Shown here: positions 28,397 to 37,102 of the stretch, piece after piece
Numbering within the stretch: the stretch's first letter is position 1
Layout of the letters: the number at the start of each line of letters is the position of its first letter
Assembly (NCBI GenBank): GCA_017461345.1
Contig: JAFTYP010000021.1
Span: 1-64,000, forward strand
Direction of reading: 5' to 3'
Source of the DNA: Bacteroidaceae bacterium
Lineage (GTDB): Bacteria; Bacteroidota; Bacteroidia; Bacteroidales; Bacteroidaceae
Length of the DNA stretch: 64,000 bases
Made by a program: the position numbers and the translations under genes
The notes under the pieces: generated by a model
The model's input: the letters and a program-made list of their open reading frames with translations, nothing else
Told to the model about the DNA's origin: nothing
Database searches by the model: none

Positions 28397-29079
28397 ACCG
28401 TTTTAATGAACAACTCCTCCAGATTAACAGCCTGGTCTTTCTCCTCGATAGGTTCGTTGAGCAACACCCTGTTGCGCTCGATGATGCAAACGTGGTCGAG
28501 CAAGAGTTCTACGTCGTGCACCTGATGTGTGGAGATGATGATGGTCTTGTCGGCCGACATACTTTCGATGACCGCCTTGCGGAACTGGCTTTTCGAGAGG
28601 ATGTCGAGCCCGTTGGTTGGTTCGTCCATCAGGAGATAGCGTGTGTTTGCAGCAAGGGCAACACTCATGTAGACCTTCTTCTTCTGGCCCATCGACAGCG
28701 AACCGAGATCGATGTCCGTAGTCATGTCGAAATTTTCCAGACATTGTTCGAGCAAATCATTGCTGAAACGTGGATAGAATGGCTTGATGACCTCGACATA
28801 CTTGCGCAACGAGATGGACGGAAGGTCGTACTCCTCCGGCACAAGAAACACCTCGCTCATGACCTCCGGACTGCGAAGCGACGTGCCGACACCGTCGATA
28901 GTAACACTACCCTTCTGCGGCCGGAGCAGTCCCATCATTAAATATAATAATGTACTCTTGCCTGTTCCGTTCTTGCCCAGCAAGCCATAGATGCCGCCTT
29001 GTGTGAACTCGAGCGAGAAATCGTCCAGCACAACCTGACGACTGTTGTAGCCAAACCTTACATTCTTAATACTAATCAT
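28381..29079 (-). CDS. ABC transporter ATP-binding protein
   Basis: ATPase subunit of the transporter, 232 residues from the start at 29079. Walker A GLLGKNGTGKSTLLYL near 32-47, signature LSMGQKKKV near 132, Walker B YLLMDEPTNGLD near 152, switch His in IISTHQVHD. The frame continues 14 codons upstream, but the -7 box at 29119-29126 makes that start impossible. The C-terminal residues KDPL and the stop come from the repeat element at 28263-28396, so the original tail may have been replaced. Confidence 0.92.
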   Translation of the reverse strand: MISIKNVRFGYNSRQVVLDDFSLEFTQGGIYGLLGKNGTGKSTLLYLMMGLLRPQKGSVTIDGVGTSLRSPEVMSEVFLVPEEYDLPSISLRKYVEVIKPFYPRFSNDLLEQCLENFDMTTDIDLGSLSMGQKKKVYMSVALAANTRYLLMDEPTNGLDILSKSQFRKAVIESMSADKTIIISTHQVHDVELLLDHVCIIERNRVLLNEPIEEKDQAVNLEELFIKTVKDPL

Positions 29080-29118
29080 AAATATACTTTTTAGGTGTAA
29101 TAGCGTAATAGTACACCG

Positions 29119-29126
29119 CAAATGTA
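29119..29126 (-). promoter_or_regulatory. Promoter -7 box of the ABC-GntR-DUF975 operon
   Basis: TACATTTG on the minus strand, 40 bases before the start codon at 29079. No operator for the YtrA-type regulator was recognised. Confidence 0.6.
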
Positions 29127-29222
29127 TGACATATTTGTGCCAACTTCCAACACTATCTGTGATTTTAACATTTATTTAACACTTGATGTCGAATCAGGCC
29201 TCCGGAGGGGTTGAAAAACAAC

Positions 29223-29317
29223 TACAGTATAGTTGGCAAACTTAACGTGTTTAATTGGCAAAGTTAACACGTTAAGTCGGGCAACTTAACACGTTAAGTT
29301 TGCCGACGATACTCGTG
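29223..29317. repeat. 22-bp periodic palindromic array E
   Basis: Units at 29223, 29245, 29267 and 29289 (22 apart) plus a partial unit from 29311. It mixes both orientations: the first units carry GGCAAACTTA and ACGTGTTTAATT, the later ones ACACGTTAAGT and ACACGTTAAGTT. It lies between the 3' end of the branching enzyme gene and the ABC operon promoter. Confidence 0.83.
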
Positions 29318-29386
29318 TTGTACGAAACAAAAAAAAAGTGCCGCCCTTCGAGAGAGCAGCACTATACGTGTAACTTATTAGGAATC

Positions 29387-31495
29387 TTAGTCTTTTATCT
29401 TCTTGAGCACACAGGCAGTACGCGTGGGCAGATAAAGTTTGAGCCAGCCCTTGTTTTCGCGAGACAAACGATTGTCGTAAACGGTATAATGGATGAGTTT
29501 GTCGTCGTTGAAGCCGTTACCGCCAAATGCAGGGTCGTCCGTATTCAGAATATACTCGTAAGCACCCTGCTCTACCATGAATCCGTAACCCGTATAGGAG
29601 TTGCAGGGACTGAAGTTGAAGAAGAAAAGCAGATCGCCACGACGGAAGGCAAACACCTGGTCGCCATCGTTGTGCCAAATCTCTACCACACTCTGTTTCT
29701 CGAAACTCTTGTGCTTTTTAAGCACCTTGAGCATAGCCTGATCGAAATCGCCCAAGTAGTGGAAACAAAGTTCTTTATTGTCCACAAGGTTCCACTGACG
29801 GCGAGCATACTTGTAACTCCAGTCGTTACCCTGACGTGGGAAGTCAATCCATTCCGGATGACCGAACTCATTGCCCATGAAGTTCAGGTAACCGCCATTG
29901 ATGGTGCCAAGGGTAGCAAGGCGAATCATCTTGTGCAGAGCAATGCCACGGTTGACGTTCGAGTTCTCGTCGCCCTTCTTGAAGTGCCAATACATATCGC
30001 TGTCGATAAGGCGGAAGATAATTGTCTTGTCGCCCACGAGTGCCTGGTCGTGACTCTCGGCATAGGAAATCGTCTTCTCGTCGCGACGACGGTTGGTCAG
30101 TTCCCACAAGATGCTGCTCGGTTTCCAGTCCTCGTCGCGCAGTTCCTTGATAATCTTAATCCAATAATCGGGAATGTTCATTGCCAGACGATAGTTGAAG
30201 CCATAGCCGCCATCCTTGAAAGGAAGAGCCAAGCCGGGCATTCCGCTCACCTCCTCGGCAATGGTGATGGCATTCTTGTTCACAGAATGGATGAGTTCGT
30301 TGGCAAGTGTCAGGTAGGTAATAGCATTGCCGTCCTGGTGGCCGTTATAGTAATCGCCATACGACATAAAGCATTCGCCCAGTCCGTGACTATAGTAAAG
30401 CATAGAGGTCACACCGTCGAAACGGAAACCGTCGAAGCGATATTCCTCGAGCCAATACTTGCAGTTGGAAAGCAGGAAGTGCAGCACCTCGTTCTTTCCA
30501 TAGTCGAAACAAAGGCTATCCCAAGCCGGATGCTCACGACGCTCACCCTGGCAGAAGTACTGACAAGGGTCGCCTGCAAAGTTTGCCAAGCCTTCCACCT
30601 CGTTCTTCACTGCGTGGCTATGAACAATATCCATCACAACAGCAATGCCCATGCTGTGAGCCGTGTCGATCAACGACTTCAGTTCGTCGGGCGTACCAAA
30701 GCGGCTGCTGGCAGCAAAGAAACTGCTCACGTGATAGCCGAAACTGCCATAATAGGGATGCTCCTGTATGGCCATAATCTGAATACAGTTGTATCCGTCG
30801 GCTGCAATGCGAGGAAGAATCTTGTCGCGGAACTCAACATAAGTGCCAACCTCTTCCTTATCCTGAGCCATGCCAATGTGGCACTCATAGATAAGCAACG
30901 GGTTTGTCGTAGGACGGAACTTCTCCACCTGCCACTGATAAGCCTCATCCGGGTTCCAGACCTGCGCACAGAAAATGTGCGTCTCGGCAGACTGAACAAC
31001 TCGAGTAGCCCAAGCCGGAATACGTTCTCCTTGACCACCCTCCCAATGCACAATCAGTTTATAGAGTGAGCCGTGCTTGAAAGACTTGTTCTTAATCTTG
31101 ATTTCCCAGTTTCCTGCAGAGCCTTTAACACGCTTCATCGCATAGCGGGCGCTTTCCTTCCAACCGTTGAAATCGCCAACAACATAAATCTCCGTCGCAT
31201 TGGGAGCCCATTCGCGAAGCACATATCCGTCTTCTGTCTTATGAAGACCGAAGTAAAGATAGCCACTCGCAAACTCGCTGAGATTGTTTGTGCCTGCAGT
31301 AATCTCCGCCATCTTGCGAGAAACCTCGTCATGACGGCCATTGATGGCATCCGCAAAGACTGAGAGTGCACTGTCATTTTTAATGAGTTTGAGTACATTC
31401 TGCGCAGGAATCTTTTCCTTCTTGGGTGCCGCTGCAACCTTCTTCCTCGTAGTTTTCTTAATCTCTTTTGTTGTCTTTGCTTTTGTTCTTGCCAT
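29387..31495 (-). CDS. Glycogen branching enzyme (GH13, eukaryote-like subfamily) with Lys-rich N-tail
   Basis: 1,4-alpha-glucan branching enzyme making alpha-1,6 branches in glycogen. The 702-residue protein carries a CBM48-like module about 70-170 (YLYFGLHKTEDGYVLREWAP), then the GH13 barrel: region I DIVHSH, region II GFRFDGVTSM (Asp nucleophile), region III TIAEEVSG (Glu), region IV ESHDQ, and a C-terminal beta domain. YYNGHQDGNAITYL fits the GH13_8 branch seen in eukaryotes and some bacteria. Residues 1-33 are Lys/Thr/Ala-rich like a histone H1 tail, unusual for this enzyme. It follows the MORN gene by 11 bases. Confidence 0.9.
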   Translation of the reverse strand: MARTKAKTTKEIKKTTRKKVAAAPKKEKIPAQNVLKLIKNDSALSVFADAINGRHDEVSRKMAEITAGTNNLSEFASGYLYFGLHKTEDGYVLREWAPNATEIYVVGDFNGWKESARYAMKRVKGSAGNWEIKIKNKSFKHGSLYKLIVHWEGGQGERIPAWATRVVQSAETHIFCAQVWNPDEAYQWQVEKFRPTTNPLLIYECHIGMAQDKEEVGTYVEFRDKILPRIAADGYNCIQIMAIQEHPYYGSFGYHVSSFFAASSRFGTPDELKSLIDTAHSMGIAVVMDIVHSHAVKNEVEGLANFAGDPCQYFCQGERREHPAWDSLCFDYGKNEVLHFLLSNCKYWLEEYRFDGFRFDGVTSMLYYSHGLGECFMSYGDYYNGHQDGNAITYLTLANELIHSVNKNAITIAEEVSGMPGLALPFKDGGYGFNYRLAMNIPDYWIKIIKELRDEDWKPSSILWELTNRRRDEKTISYAESHDQALVGDKTIIFRLIDSDMYWHFKKGDENSNVNRGIALHKMIRLATLGTINGGYLNFMGNEFGHPEWIDFPRQGNDWSYKYARRQWNLVDNKELCFHYLGDFDQAMLKVLKKHKSFEKQSVVEIWHNDGDQVFAFRRGDLLFFFNFSPCNSYTGYGFMVEQGAYEYILNTDDPAFGGNGFNDDKLIHYTVYDNRLSRENKGWLKLYLPTRTACVLKKIKD

Positions 31496-31506
31496 ATATG
31501 GGTGAT

Positions 31507-32643
31507 TTAATTACTTTCGATAGTACTTACAGGAATTCCATCCTGATAGACAACTCTGCGCAACAACTGCCCGTTTTTATCCTTTTCCACGAACTCGCCG
31601 TTCTTCTTGTCGCCACTGAAGTTGCCTTCATAACGTATGCCGTTGGCATCCTCGAGAATGCCTTTCCCTTCTTTAAGTCCTTTGCAGAATGTTCCTTTGA
31701 AACGGACCCCGTCTGCCTGTCGGAGAATACCCTCCCCATGGAGAAGGCCTTCTGCCCATTGGCCTTCATATTCGTCACCGTTGGCCCAACGGTATTTGCC
31801 AGTGCCGTGCTGCTTGTTATGCTGCCATTGGCCAACATAATAGGCTCCGGTATGCCACGTAAAAGTGCCAGTCCCATCTTGTTCGCCAGCAGAGAAGTTT
31901 CCAACATACTTATCGCCATTGGCAAAAGTATATATGCCTTCTCCCGTTCGCTGCCCGTGAACATATTGTCCTTCGTAACGATTACCATCGGCAAAGACGA
32001 AGATACCTCTCCCGTGTTGCTGGTCGTCGCTCCATTCGCCCGTATAGGAATCGCCCGTCGCATAAGTAAAAGTGCCCTTGCCGTGCTTCTGATTCTCACG
32101 CCAAGAGCCCTCATAACGGTTGCCGTCCATCCAGTCGAAGGTTCCCTGACCATCTTTCATATCATTCTTCCATTCACCTTCGTAATAGGCACCGCCTTGA
32201 GCATATGTATAACGACCGGCTCCTTCGCGCTTGTCTTGAAACCAGGAACCTATATAGATATCGCCGTTGTAGTAATACATCGTGCCTTGACCTTGCTGAT
32301 AATCGCGAAACCAAAGACCTTCGTAGCGATTGTTATTGGCAAAGTAATAAATGCCCTTGCCGTGCTGCTGATCCTGGAACCATTCGCCATCATACTTCTC
32401 GCCATCGGCAAACTGATATATTCCTTGACCTTGGCGTTTACCTTTGACATACTGTCCCTCATGATAATCGCCATTGGGGTAAACCGTCTTACCTGTTCCG
32501 TAAGGTTTACCCTTGAACATTTCGCCTTGATATTCGCCACCTCCCGGAAACGTATGGTTCCCTATTTTTATCTGCTGAGCATGGAGGCAAAAAGCGGGAA
32601 GGCTAAAAATGATATATAGTAAGAAAGCAGAATGCTTCATCAT
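31507..32643 (-). CDS. Exported MORN-repeat protein
   Basis: A 378-residue protein with a signal peptide (cut after LHAQ, about residue 23) and then 14 consecutive MORN units of the form YxGxWxxxxxxGxG, 22-24 residues each (for example KYDGEWFQDQQHGKG, RYEGSWRENQKHGKG), ending in a short C-terminal tail with RVVYQDGIP. MORN arrays form elongated beta sheets; in bacteria their role is unclear, with lipid or protein binding suggested in other organisms. It is cotranscribed with the branching enzyme gene, although one is exported and the other is not. Confidence 0.9.
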   Translation of the reverse strand: MMKHSAFLLYIIFSLPAFCLHAQQIKIGNHTFPGGGEYQGEMFKGKPYGTGKTVYPNGDYHEGQYVKGKRQGQGIYQFADGEKYDGEWFQDQQHGKGIYYFANNNRYEGLWFRDYQQGQGTMYYYNGDIYIGSWFQDKREGAGRYTYAQGGAYYEGEWKNDMKDGQGTFDWMDGNRYEGSWRENQKHGKGTFTYATGDSYTGEWSDDQQHGRGIFVFADGNRYEGQYVHGQRTGEGIYTFANGDKYVGNFSAGEQDGTGTFTWHTGAYYVGQWQHNKQHGTGKYRWANGDEYEGQWAEGLLHGEGILRQADGVRFKGTFCKGLKEGKGILEDANGIRYEGNFSGDKKNGEFVEKDKNGQLLRRVVYQDGIPVSTIESN

Positions 32644-32662
32644 GTCCTATCTTTACTGCGCG

Positions 32663-32670
32663 CAAAGATA
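32663..32670 (-). promoter_or_regulatory. Promoter -7 box of the MORN-branching enzyme operon
   Basis: TATCTTTG on the minus strand, 20 bases before the MORN start codon. Confidence 0.65.
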
Positions 32671-32740
32671 AAACATTTTTTCTAATCACGCAAATAAATG
32701 CAGATTAAAGTGTTGCGTATAAGATATTATTAACAAAAGT

Positions 32741-34546
32741 TCAGTCAAAAGAGAGCTGTAAGCGACTCACAAGTTCGCCAACATCTGCATTTTGCTCCTT
32801 CATCATTTTCAGAATTTCGGGCGCACTATATGACTTTGTAACCTCACGAATCTCCTCAAGTTGGGTCACAATAGAGAACTCATAGTTCTTCAACTCCTGG
32901 CGCATCGTGCTGAGCATTTGCCCCATCAGTCCATCGACGGTTTGCTGAACCTGTTGGTTGCTGACGACAAGCAATGCCGTGTTGTCGTCCTTAACTGTTG
33001 GCTGCAATCCCTTGAGTCGTTGGGCAAGTGCGACGCTGTCGTGTGACAGGGAATCGATATAAGCGTACCAAGCCAAACTTAGTTTCTCTCCATTAATCGG
33101 TTCCTTAAGAGATTCAACCGTCTTGACCTCTTCCTCTGTCTTATTGTCCTCCGCTTTCTTTCCTGCACCAAAGTTCTTGAACGATACTTTCTTCAGTTTC
33201 TTTGGAGCAGAACCTTCCGGGGCAGCCGGCGTAACGGTTGCCGCCGAAGAATCAGGAATCGTTTCTGTCTTGGGAGCAGAAACCACTGAAACAGAAGGTG
33301 GGGATGAGACTGTTGGAGCCGCAGAAATGGGAGGTGGGATTGTGGCTGCAGGAGGTGCTGATGGTGTTTTTCCGGCAGGAGTATTCGCCGTCGTCGTCTT
33401 TTTGGCAATGGGTTGAAGTGTTTTTGCCGGGGCAGGGTCATCTTCGCCTACAGGCTCTGCAGCGACAGCACTCTGGATTAAGCATATTTCGACCTGCAAT
33501 CGTTTATTACGACTTGTTCGATAGGCTTGGTCGCAGTCGTTGGCAAGTTTGAGCACTTTGTAAACGAAGCGTATGGGGCAACGCTGTGCCTGTTCCTGAT
33601 AACGATTGCGCATCTTTTCGCTCATTTCGAGGAGAGGCAATGTCACCGCATCCCGACTGACCAAAAGGTTACGCATATGAGTGGCAAGTCCGGCAATGAA
33701 ATTGCCTCCGTCGAAGCCCCTTTGCAGCACATCGTTAAGAAGAAGCAAACATTCGGGGACTTTCGATTCGAGGAAATAATCGACAAGTTGGAAGTAGTAT
33801 TCCTGGCTGAGTACATTTAGGTTCTTGCAGACATTGTCGTATGTGAGGTTGCCTGCGGAGAAACTGACCATTTGGTCGAAGATGGAGAGGGCGTCGCGCA
33901 TTCCACCGTCGGCCTTTTCTGCAATCAAAGAGAGTGCTTCCGGTTCTGCTGTGTATCCTTCCTTCTGAGCGACATACATCAGGTGGTCGATGGTATTTTG
34001 AGTTGTCATTCGCTGGAAGTCATAGACTTGGCAGCGGCTCAAGATGGTTGGAAGTATCTTGTGTTTCTCGGTTGTTGCAAGGATGAAGATTACATACGAG
34101 GGCGGTTCTTCCAGTGTTTTGAGGAAGGCATTAAAGGCTGCTGCGGAGAGCATATGCACCTCGTCGATGATGAACACCTTGTAGCGTCCGGTCTGGGGCG
34201 GGATAAGCACTTGTTTGCATAGTTCTCGGATGTCGTCCACGGAGTTGTTACTGGCCGCGTCGAGTTCATGGATATTCATGGAGCGTTGTTGCTCGAACGA
34301 CAGACAACTTTCGCATTTGCCGCAAGGTTCTCCTCCCTCTTGTGGGTTGATGCAGTTTATTGCTTTGGCAAATATACGGGCGCATGTGGTCTTGCCCACG
34401 CCACGAGGGCCGCAAAAGAGGTAGGCATGCGCCAGTTTGCCCGAGGTTATGGCATTCTTCAGTGTGGTTGTCAGCGAACGCTGACCTACAACGGAGTCGA
34501 AATTGAGGGGGCGATATTTAAGGGCCGAAACCATGTATTCTTCCAT
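32741..34546 (-). CDS. dnaX: DNA polymerase III subunit gamma/tau
   Basis: Clamp-loader ATPase of the replicase. The 601-residue protein (start could also be four codons later, at MVSALKYRP) has Walker A GPRGVGKTT near 50, the zinc module with four Cys (CINPQEGGEPCGKCESC), Walker B FIIDEVHML, sensor motif ATTEKHKILPTILSRCQ, and the lid domain. Residues about 385-480 are a Pro/Ala/Thr-rich linker, followed by a tau-like C-terminal domain about 500-601. No slippery heptamer for a gamma form was found. Confidence 0.95.
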   Translation of the reverse strand: MEEYMVSALKYRPLNFDSVVGQRSLTTTLKNAITSGKLAHAYLFCGPRGVGKTTCARIFAKAINCINPQEGGEPCGKCESCLSFEQQRSMNIHELDAASNNSVDDIRELCKQVLIPPQTGRYKVFIIDEVHMLSAAAFNAFLKTLEEPPSYVIFILATTEKHKILPTILSRCQVYDFQRMTTQNTIDHLMYVAQKEGYTAEPEALSLIAEKADGGMRDALSIFDQMVSFSAGNLTYDNVCKNLNVLSQEYYFQLVDYFLESKVPECLLLLNDVLQRGFDGGNFIAGLATHMRNLLVSRDAVTLPLLEMSEKMRNRYQEQAQRCPIRFVYKVLKLANDCDQAYRTSRNKRLQVEICLIQSAVAAEPVGEDDPAPAKTLQPIAKKTTTANTPAGKTPSAPPAATIPPPISAAPTVSSPPSVSVVSAPKTETIPDSSAATVTPAAPEGSAPKKLKKVSFKNFGAGKKAEDNKTEEEVKTVESLKEPINGEKLSLAWYAYIDSLSHDSVALAQRLKGLQPTVKDDNTALLVVSNQQVQQTVDGLMGQMLSTMRQELKNYEFSIVTQLEEIREVTKSYSAPEILKMMKEQNADVGELVSRLQLSFD

Positions 34547-34588
34547 CTGTCAGTAACCTTTTAGTTATTTAGTATTTGCTATTTTTTG

Positions 34589-34596
34589 CAAAGTTA
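34589..34596 (-). promoter_or_regulatory. Promoter -7 box of dnaX
   Basis: TAACTTTG on the minus strand, 43 bases before the dnaX start. It diverges from the FtsB-like gene promoter at 34641. Confidence 0.6.
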
Positions 34597-34640
34597 CAAA
34601 ATAAATCTCAATTCTTCTTTTTAATTTCTCAATTTCTTCT

Positions 34641-34648
34641 TAATTTTG
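34641..34648 (+). promoter_or_regulatory. Promoter -7 box of the FtsB-like gene
   Basis: TAATTTTG, 25 bases before the start at 34673. It overlaps the upstream in-frame ATG at 34646 and so rules that start out. Confidence 0.65.
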
Positions 34649-34672
34649 CACAAAATAAACAGCAGGCACCTT

Positions 34673-34996
34673 ATGAGCAAAATACATTCCGTTTGGCTTT
34701 TTATGCGTAGGCACAAATATCTGCTTACGGTTCTTATTATCGCACTCATTGTGGGCGTAGTGGACGAGGACAGTATACTGAACCGCCAGCCCCGCAGGGC
34801 GCGCATCGACATGCTGCGTCGGGAGATTGCCAACTACAAGCAGCAATACAACGAAGCCGACAAGAAGATCCGTGAATTGGAAAGCAATCCGAAGGCAGTA
34901 GAAAAGATTGCACGCGAGCGTTACCACATGAAGCGGCCCAACGAAGATGTGTTTGTCTTTGTGGGTGAAGCGGAAGAGATGGAATTCGAAGACTAA
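34673..34996 (+). CDS. Septum formation initiator family protein (FtsB/DivIC-like)
   Basis: A 107-residue bitopic divisome protein: short cytoplasmic N-terminus, one membrane segment about 15-34 (YLLTVLIIALIVGVV), then a coiled coil about 45-80 (IDMLRREIANYKQQYNEADK) and the family motif NPKAVEKIARERYHMKRPNEDVF-like sequence (about 82-98) before an acidic end. In FtsB/DivIC this region binds FtsL and FtsQ. 20 bases upstream of a small membrane protein gene. Confidence 0.87.
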   Translation: MSKIHSVWLFMRRHKYLLTVLIIALIVGVVDEDSILNRQPRRARIDMLRREIANYKQQYNEADKKIRELESNPKAVEKIARERYHMKRPNEDVFVFVGEAEEMEFED

Positions 34997-35016
34997 AGAT
35001 TACCCATTGCGGCTGG

Positions 35017-35385
35017 ATGAAAGAACTGAGTCCTCTTGAGAATTTGTGCTTCCGCACCGGGTTGGTGCTGATGCTTGTCGGTATTGCCGTGTTCGTTGCA
35101 TTCCCCACGATTAGCATGTATGTCTATGGCGTCGGCACACTTATGTTTGCTCTCATGCGAGTAAAGGCGGAATATCTCGGCAACGACTTTGTCCTTGTCC
35201 GTCTGCGTCGCCAGCAACTTTTTGCCTGCTGCATGTTCGTTTTGACATTGGTCTTGATGAGTATGCAGTTGAACAACTGGGGGCCTTTCCGCCGAAGGGA
35301 ATGGGTGGTTGCCCTTGCCATTGCCTGCATCCTGGAACTCTACACAAGTTTCCGCATTCCACACGAACTGGAGAAAGGCAAGTAA
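35017..35385 (+). CDS. Small conserved membrane protein of unknown function
   Basis: A 122-residue protein with about four hydrophobic segments (13-30, 32-49, 66-84, 94-111) and short loops; the ends are charged (MKELSPLENL and HELEKGK). I do not recognise a family. It follows the FtsB-like gene by 20 bases and is probably cotranscribed with it, which may point to envelope or division work. Array I lies 43 bases after its stop. Confidence 0.65.
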   Translation: MKELSPLENLCFRTGLVLMLVGIAVFVAFPTISMYVYGVGTLMFALMRVKAEYLGNDFVLVRLRRQQLFACCMFVLTLVLMSMQLNNWGPFRRREWVVALAIACILELYTSFRIPHELEKGK

Positions 35386-35428
35386 ACCACCGTCTGCACA
35401 ACTCACCAAAACCTTCAGGAAAAACTTC

Positions 35429-35512
35429 GTTAACCATTCCACGAAGAATGGTTAAGCATTATTGCAGAAAAGGTTAACCTATTTGACCATAATGGTTAAC
35501 CTTTTCGGTAGA
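35429..35512. repeat. 22-bp periodic array I (GTTAACC type)
   Basis: Units start at 35429, 35451, 35473 and 35495, exactly 22 apart, each with GTTAACC or GTTAAGC. TTAACCATTC and GAATGGTTAA form a 10-bp hairpin with loop CACGAA. It fills the space between two convergent genes and touches the stop of the leftward one. Period and pairing match arrays A to E; the sequence does not. Confidence 0.83.
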
Positions 35513-37036
35513 CTAATTGTTGGGAACTCTAATTGGCTCAGTAAGAGCCTTGTCGCGAAACTGTTGCGGAGTGATGCGCACAGGCTCCTTCATAAACTCC
35601 GGACGGCTCCAACTACGCAGCAAATGGCGGAAGTACTCCGGATTCTTCTGCGGCACAAGGAATGGCTTATGCAAACGGCCATTGCCGTCGAAGTATGCGA
35701 AATAAGTTCGCGTATAATTACCATCGTCACGCCGACTCTCAAAAAGCACCCAGCGGTCGTTGCTCGAAAAAGACGGATAACTTTCCGGCAACGGACTGTT
35801 CAGAACACGTGTGTCGAGAAGTTGACGCGTCTGCATGTCGAGCACCTGCACCTCTGCCGATGTATGCCATACATGGAACAGCCCCCAAGGCCCTTCTGCA
35901 AAGACCACATAACGACCGTCTTGAGAGACACGCGGCTGCACAGCACTGCGATTCTTGCCGACAGCATCGTAAATAAGTTCCGGTTCTCCGAACGACATGG
36001 ACTCTGCATCAAAGGAAAGACGATACAAATTGTATTGCAACGACTTGTAGTTCTCGAGCAATTCATTTGTGTCCTCATACTCACCCTTATACTCATAGTG
36101 TGCCGAACAATAGTAGAGCCATTTCCCATCCGGGCTCCAAGACGGGAAGAGTTCCAACTCGGCAGAATCGCGAAGAACGGTTTGAACACGATTCTTTTTT
36201 ACGTCGTAAATGACAATATCACTGGCCGACTCCATGACCTCAACCTTCGAAATGTCACGCGTATGAAAGCTTTGCATCGTGTGGTCGGTGCTGAAAGCAA
36301 TGATCGGCAAAGTAGGATGCCAGGCATTATATGCTGCAGCAGAAATCATTTCGTCTGTCTTGAGGTTGACAAAAACAAGTTCTCCGTCGCAGACAATCAT
36401 AGTGCCCGGGTGCTGCAAACGCATGTGGAACATCATATTGTCTGTCTTGTAGTTCTGATACGAATGACAATTGATGCACTGCCCTTCAAGGCCCTCCGAA
36501 ATCATCCGGTTGTTATAGATGACCGTTTCCTCGAAGTTCTCGACATTACGCTGACGGATTGACAGTTCATCGAAGCCCACAAATGTCGGTGGCAACACAC
36601 GATAGGAAATATAAGGGTCTATCTCCTCCTGCGCCACATAAATGGAGAAAGGCTTATAAGCCAGCCATTCGCCCTCGTTTTTCGTATAAACAGTTACAGC
36701 AAGACTACAGCCCTTTGCCTCAGAAAGCATTAACTTCCACTCCTGCTCGTCAATCTGAACACCATTTCTCCTACCCCCATAAGTGTGCTCACTGCAAGGA
36801 GAAACAATATGGGCCACCACATCATCAACACTATCGACCAAGAAATTGAGCGGTGCTATATTGGGAGGAATCGTCACACCCTTATAGTCCGGCCATATGG
36901 TTGGTTCGCCATCCGACTGGGTATAGTTCTTCGGCAACGAGCCATGCCCTCCCCTTCCGGCAAAAAGGAAAAGTAGTATGCCGGCAAGCAGAAGCAACAC
37001 CAATGCCAGAAAGATATGTTTTGCTTGAATTGTCAT
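35513..37036 (-). CDS. Membrane-anchored PD40-propeller protein with one CxxCH heme motif
   Basis: A 507-residue protein (from MTIQAKH at 37036; nine further codons upstream are possible). One N-terminal membrane segment about 6-27 anchors a periplasmic part. A beta domain (about 50-180) is followed by CINCHSY near 205, a single c-type heme attachment motif, then TolB/PD40-type repeats (AFSTDHTMQS, FPSWSPDGKWLYYCS, QPRVSQDGRYVVFAEG, YPSFSSNDRWVLFESRR). The Met residues just after the heme motif (NMMFHM) could supply an axial ligand. It follows the DUF6057 gene by 66 bases. Redox role is inferred from the motif only. Confidence 0.75.
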   Translation of the reverse strand: MTIQAKHIFLALVLLLLAGILLFLFAGRGGHGSLPKNYTQSDGEPTIWPDYKGVTIPPNIAPLNFLVDSVDDVVAHIVSPCSEHTYGGRRNGVQIDEQEWKLMLSEAKGCSLAVTVYTKNEGEWLAYKPFSIYVAQEEIDPYISYRVLPPTFVGFDELSIRQRNVENFEETVIYNNRMISEGLEGQCINCHSYQNYKTDNMMFHMRLQHPGTMIVCDGELVFVNLKTDEMISAAAYNAWHPTLPIIAFSTDHTMQSFHTRDISKVEVMESASDIVIYDVKKNRVQTVLRDSAELELFPSWSPDGKWLYYCSAHYEYKGEYEDTNELLENYKSLQYNLYRLSFDAESMSFGEPELIYDAVGKNRSAVQPRVSQDGRYVVFAEGPWGLFHVWHTSAEVQVLDMQTRQLLDTRVLNSPLPESYPSFSSNDRWVLFESRRDDGNYTRTYFAYFDGNGRLHKPFLVPQKNPEYFRHLLRSWSRPEFMKEPVRITPQQFRDKALTEPIRVPNN

Positions 37037-37102
37037 AAATAGATAGTTATTATCGTCTGCCATGCATCACATCGTTTCATAGAGGCTCCGACATTTTCAC
37101 CT

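Noticed and set aside
29300..31069. 589-residue plus-strand open frame
   Set aside because: It is antisense to the branching enzyme gene, which has all GH13 motifs; the plus-strand product has no recognisable domain or promoter.
31468..32619. 383-residue plus-strand hydrophobic open frame
   Set aside because: Antisense of the MORN repeats; the repeating codons create a false membrane-protein look.
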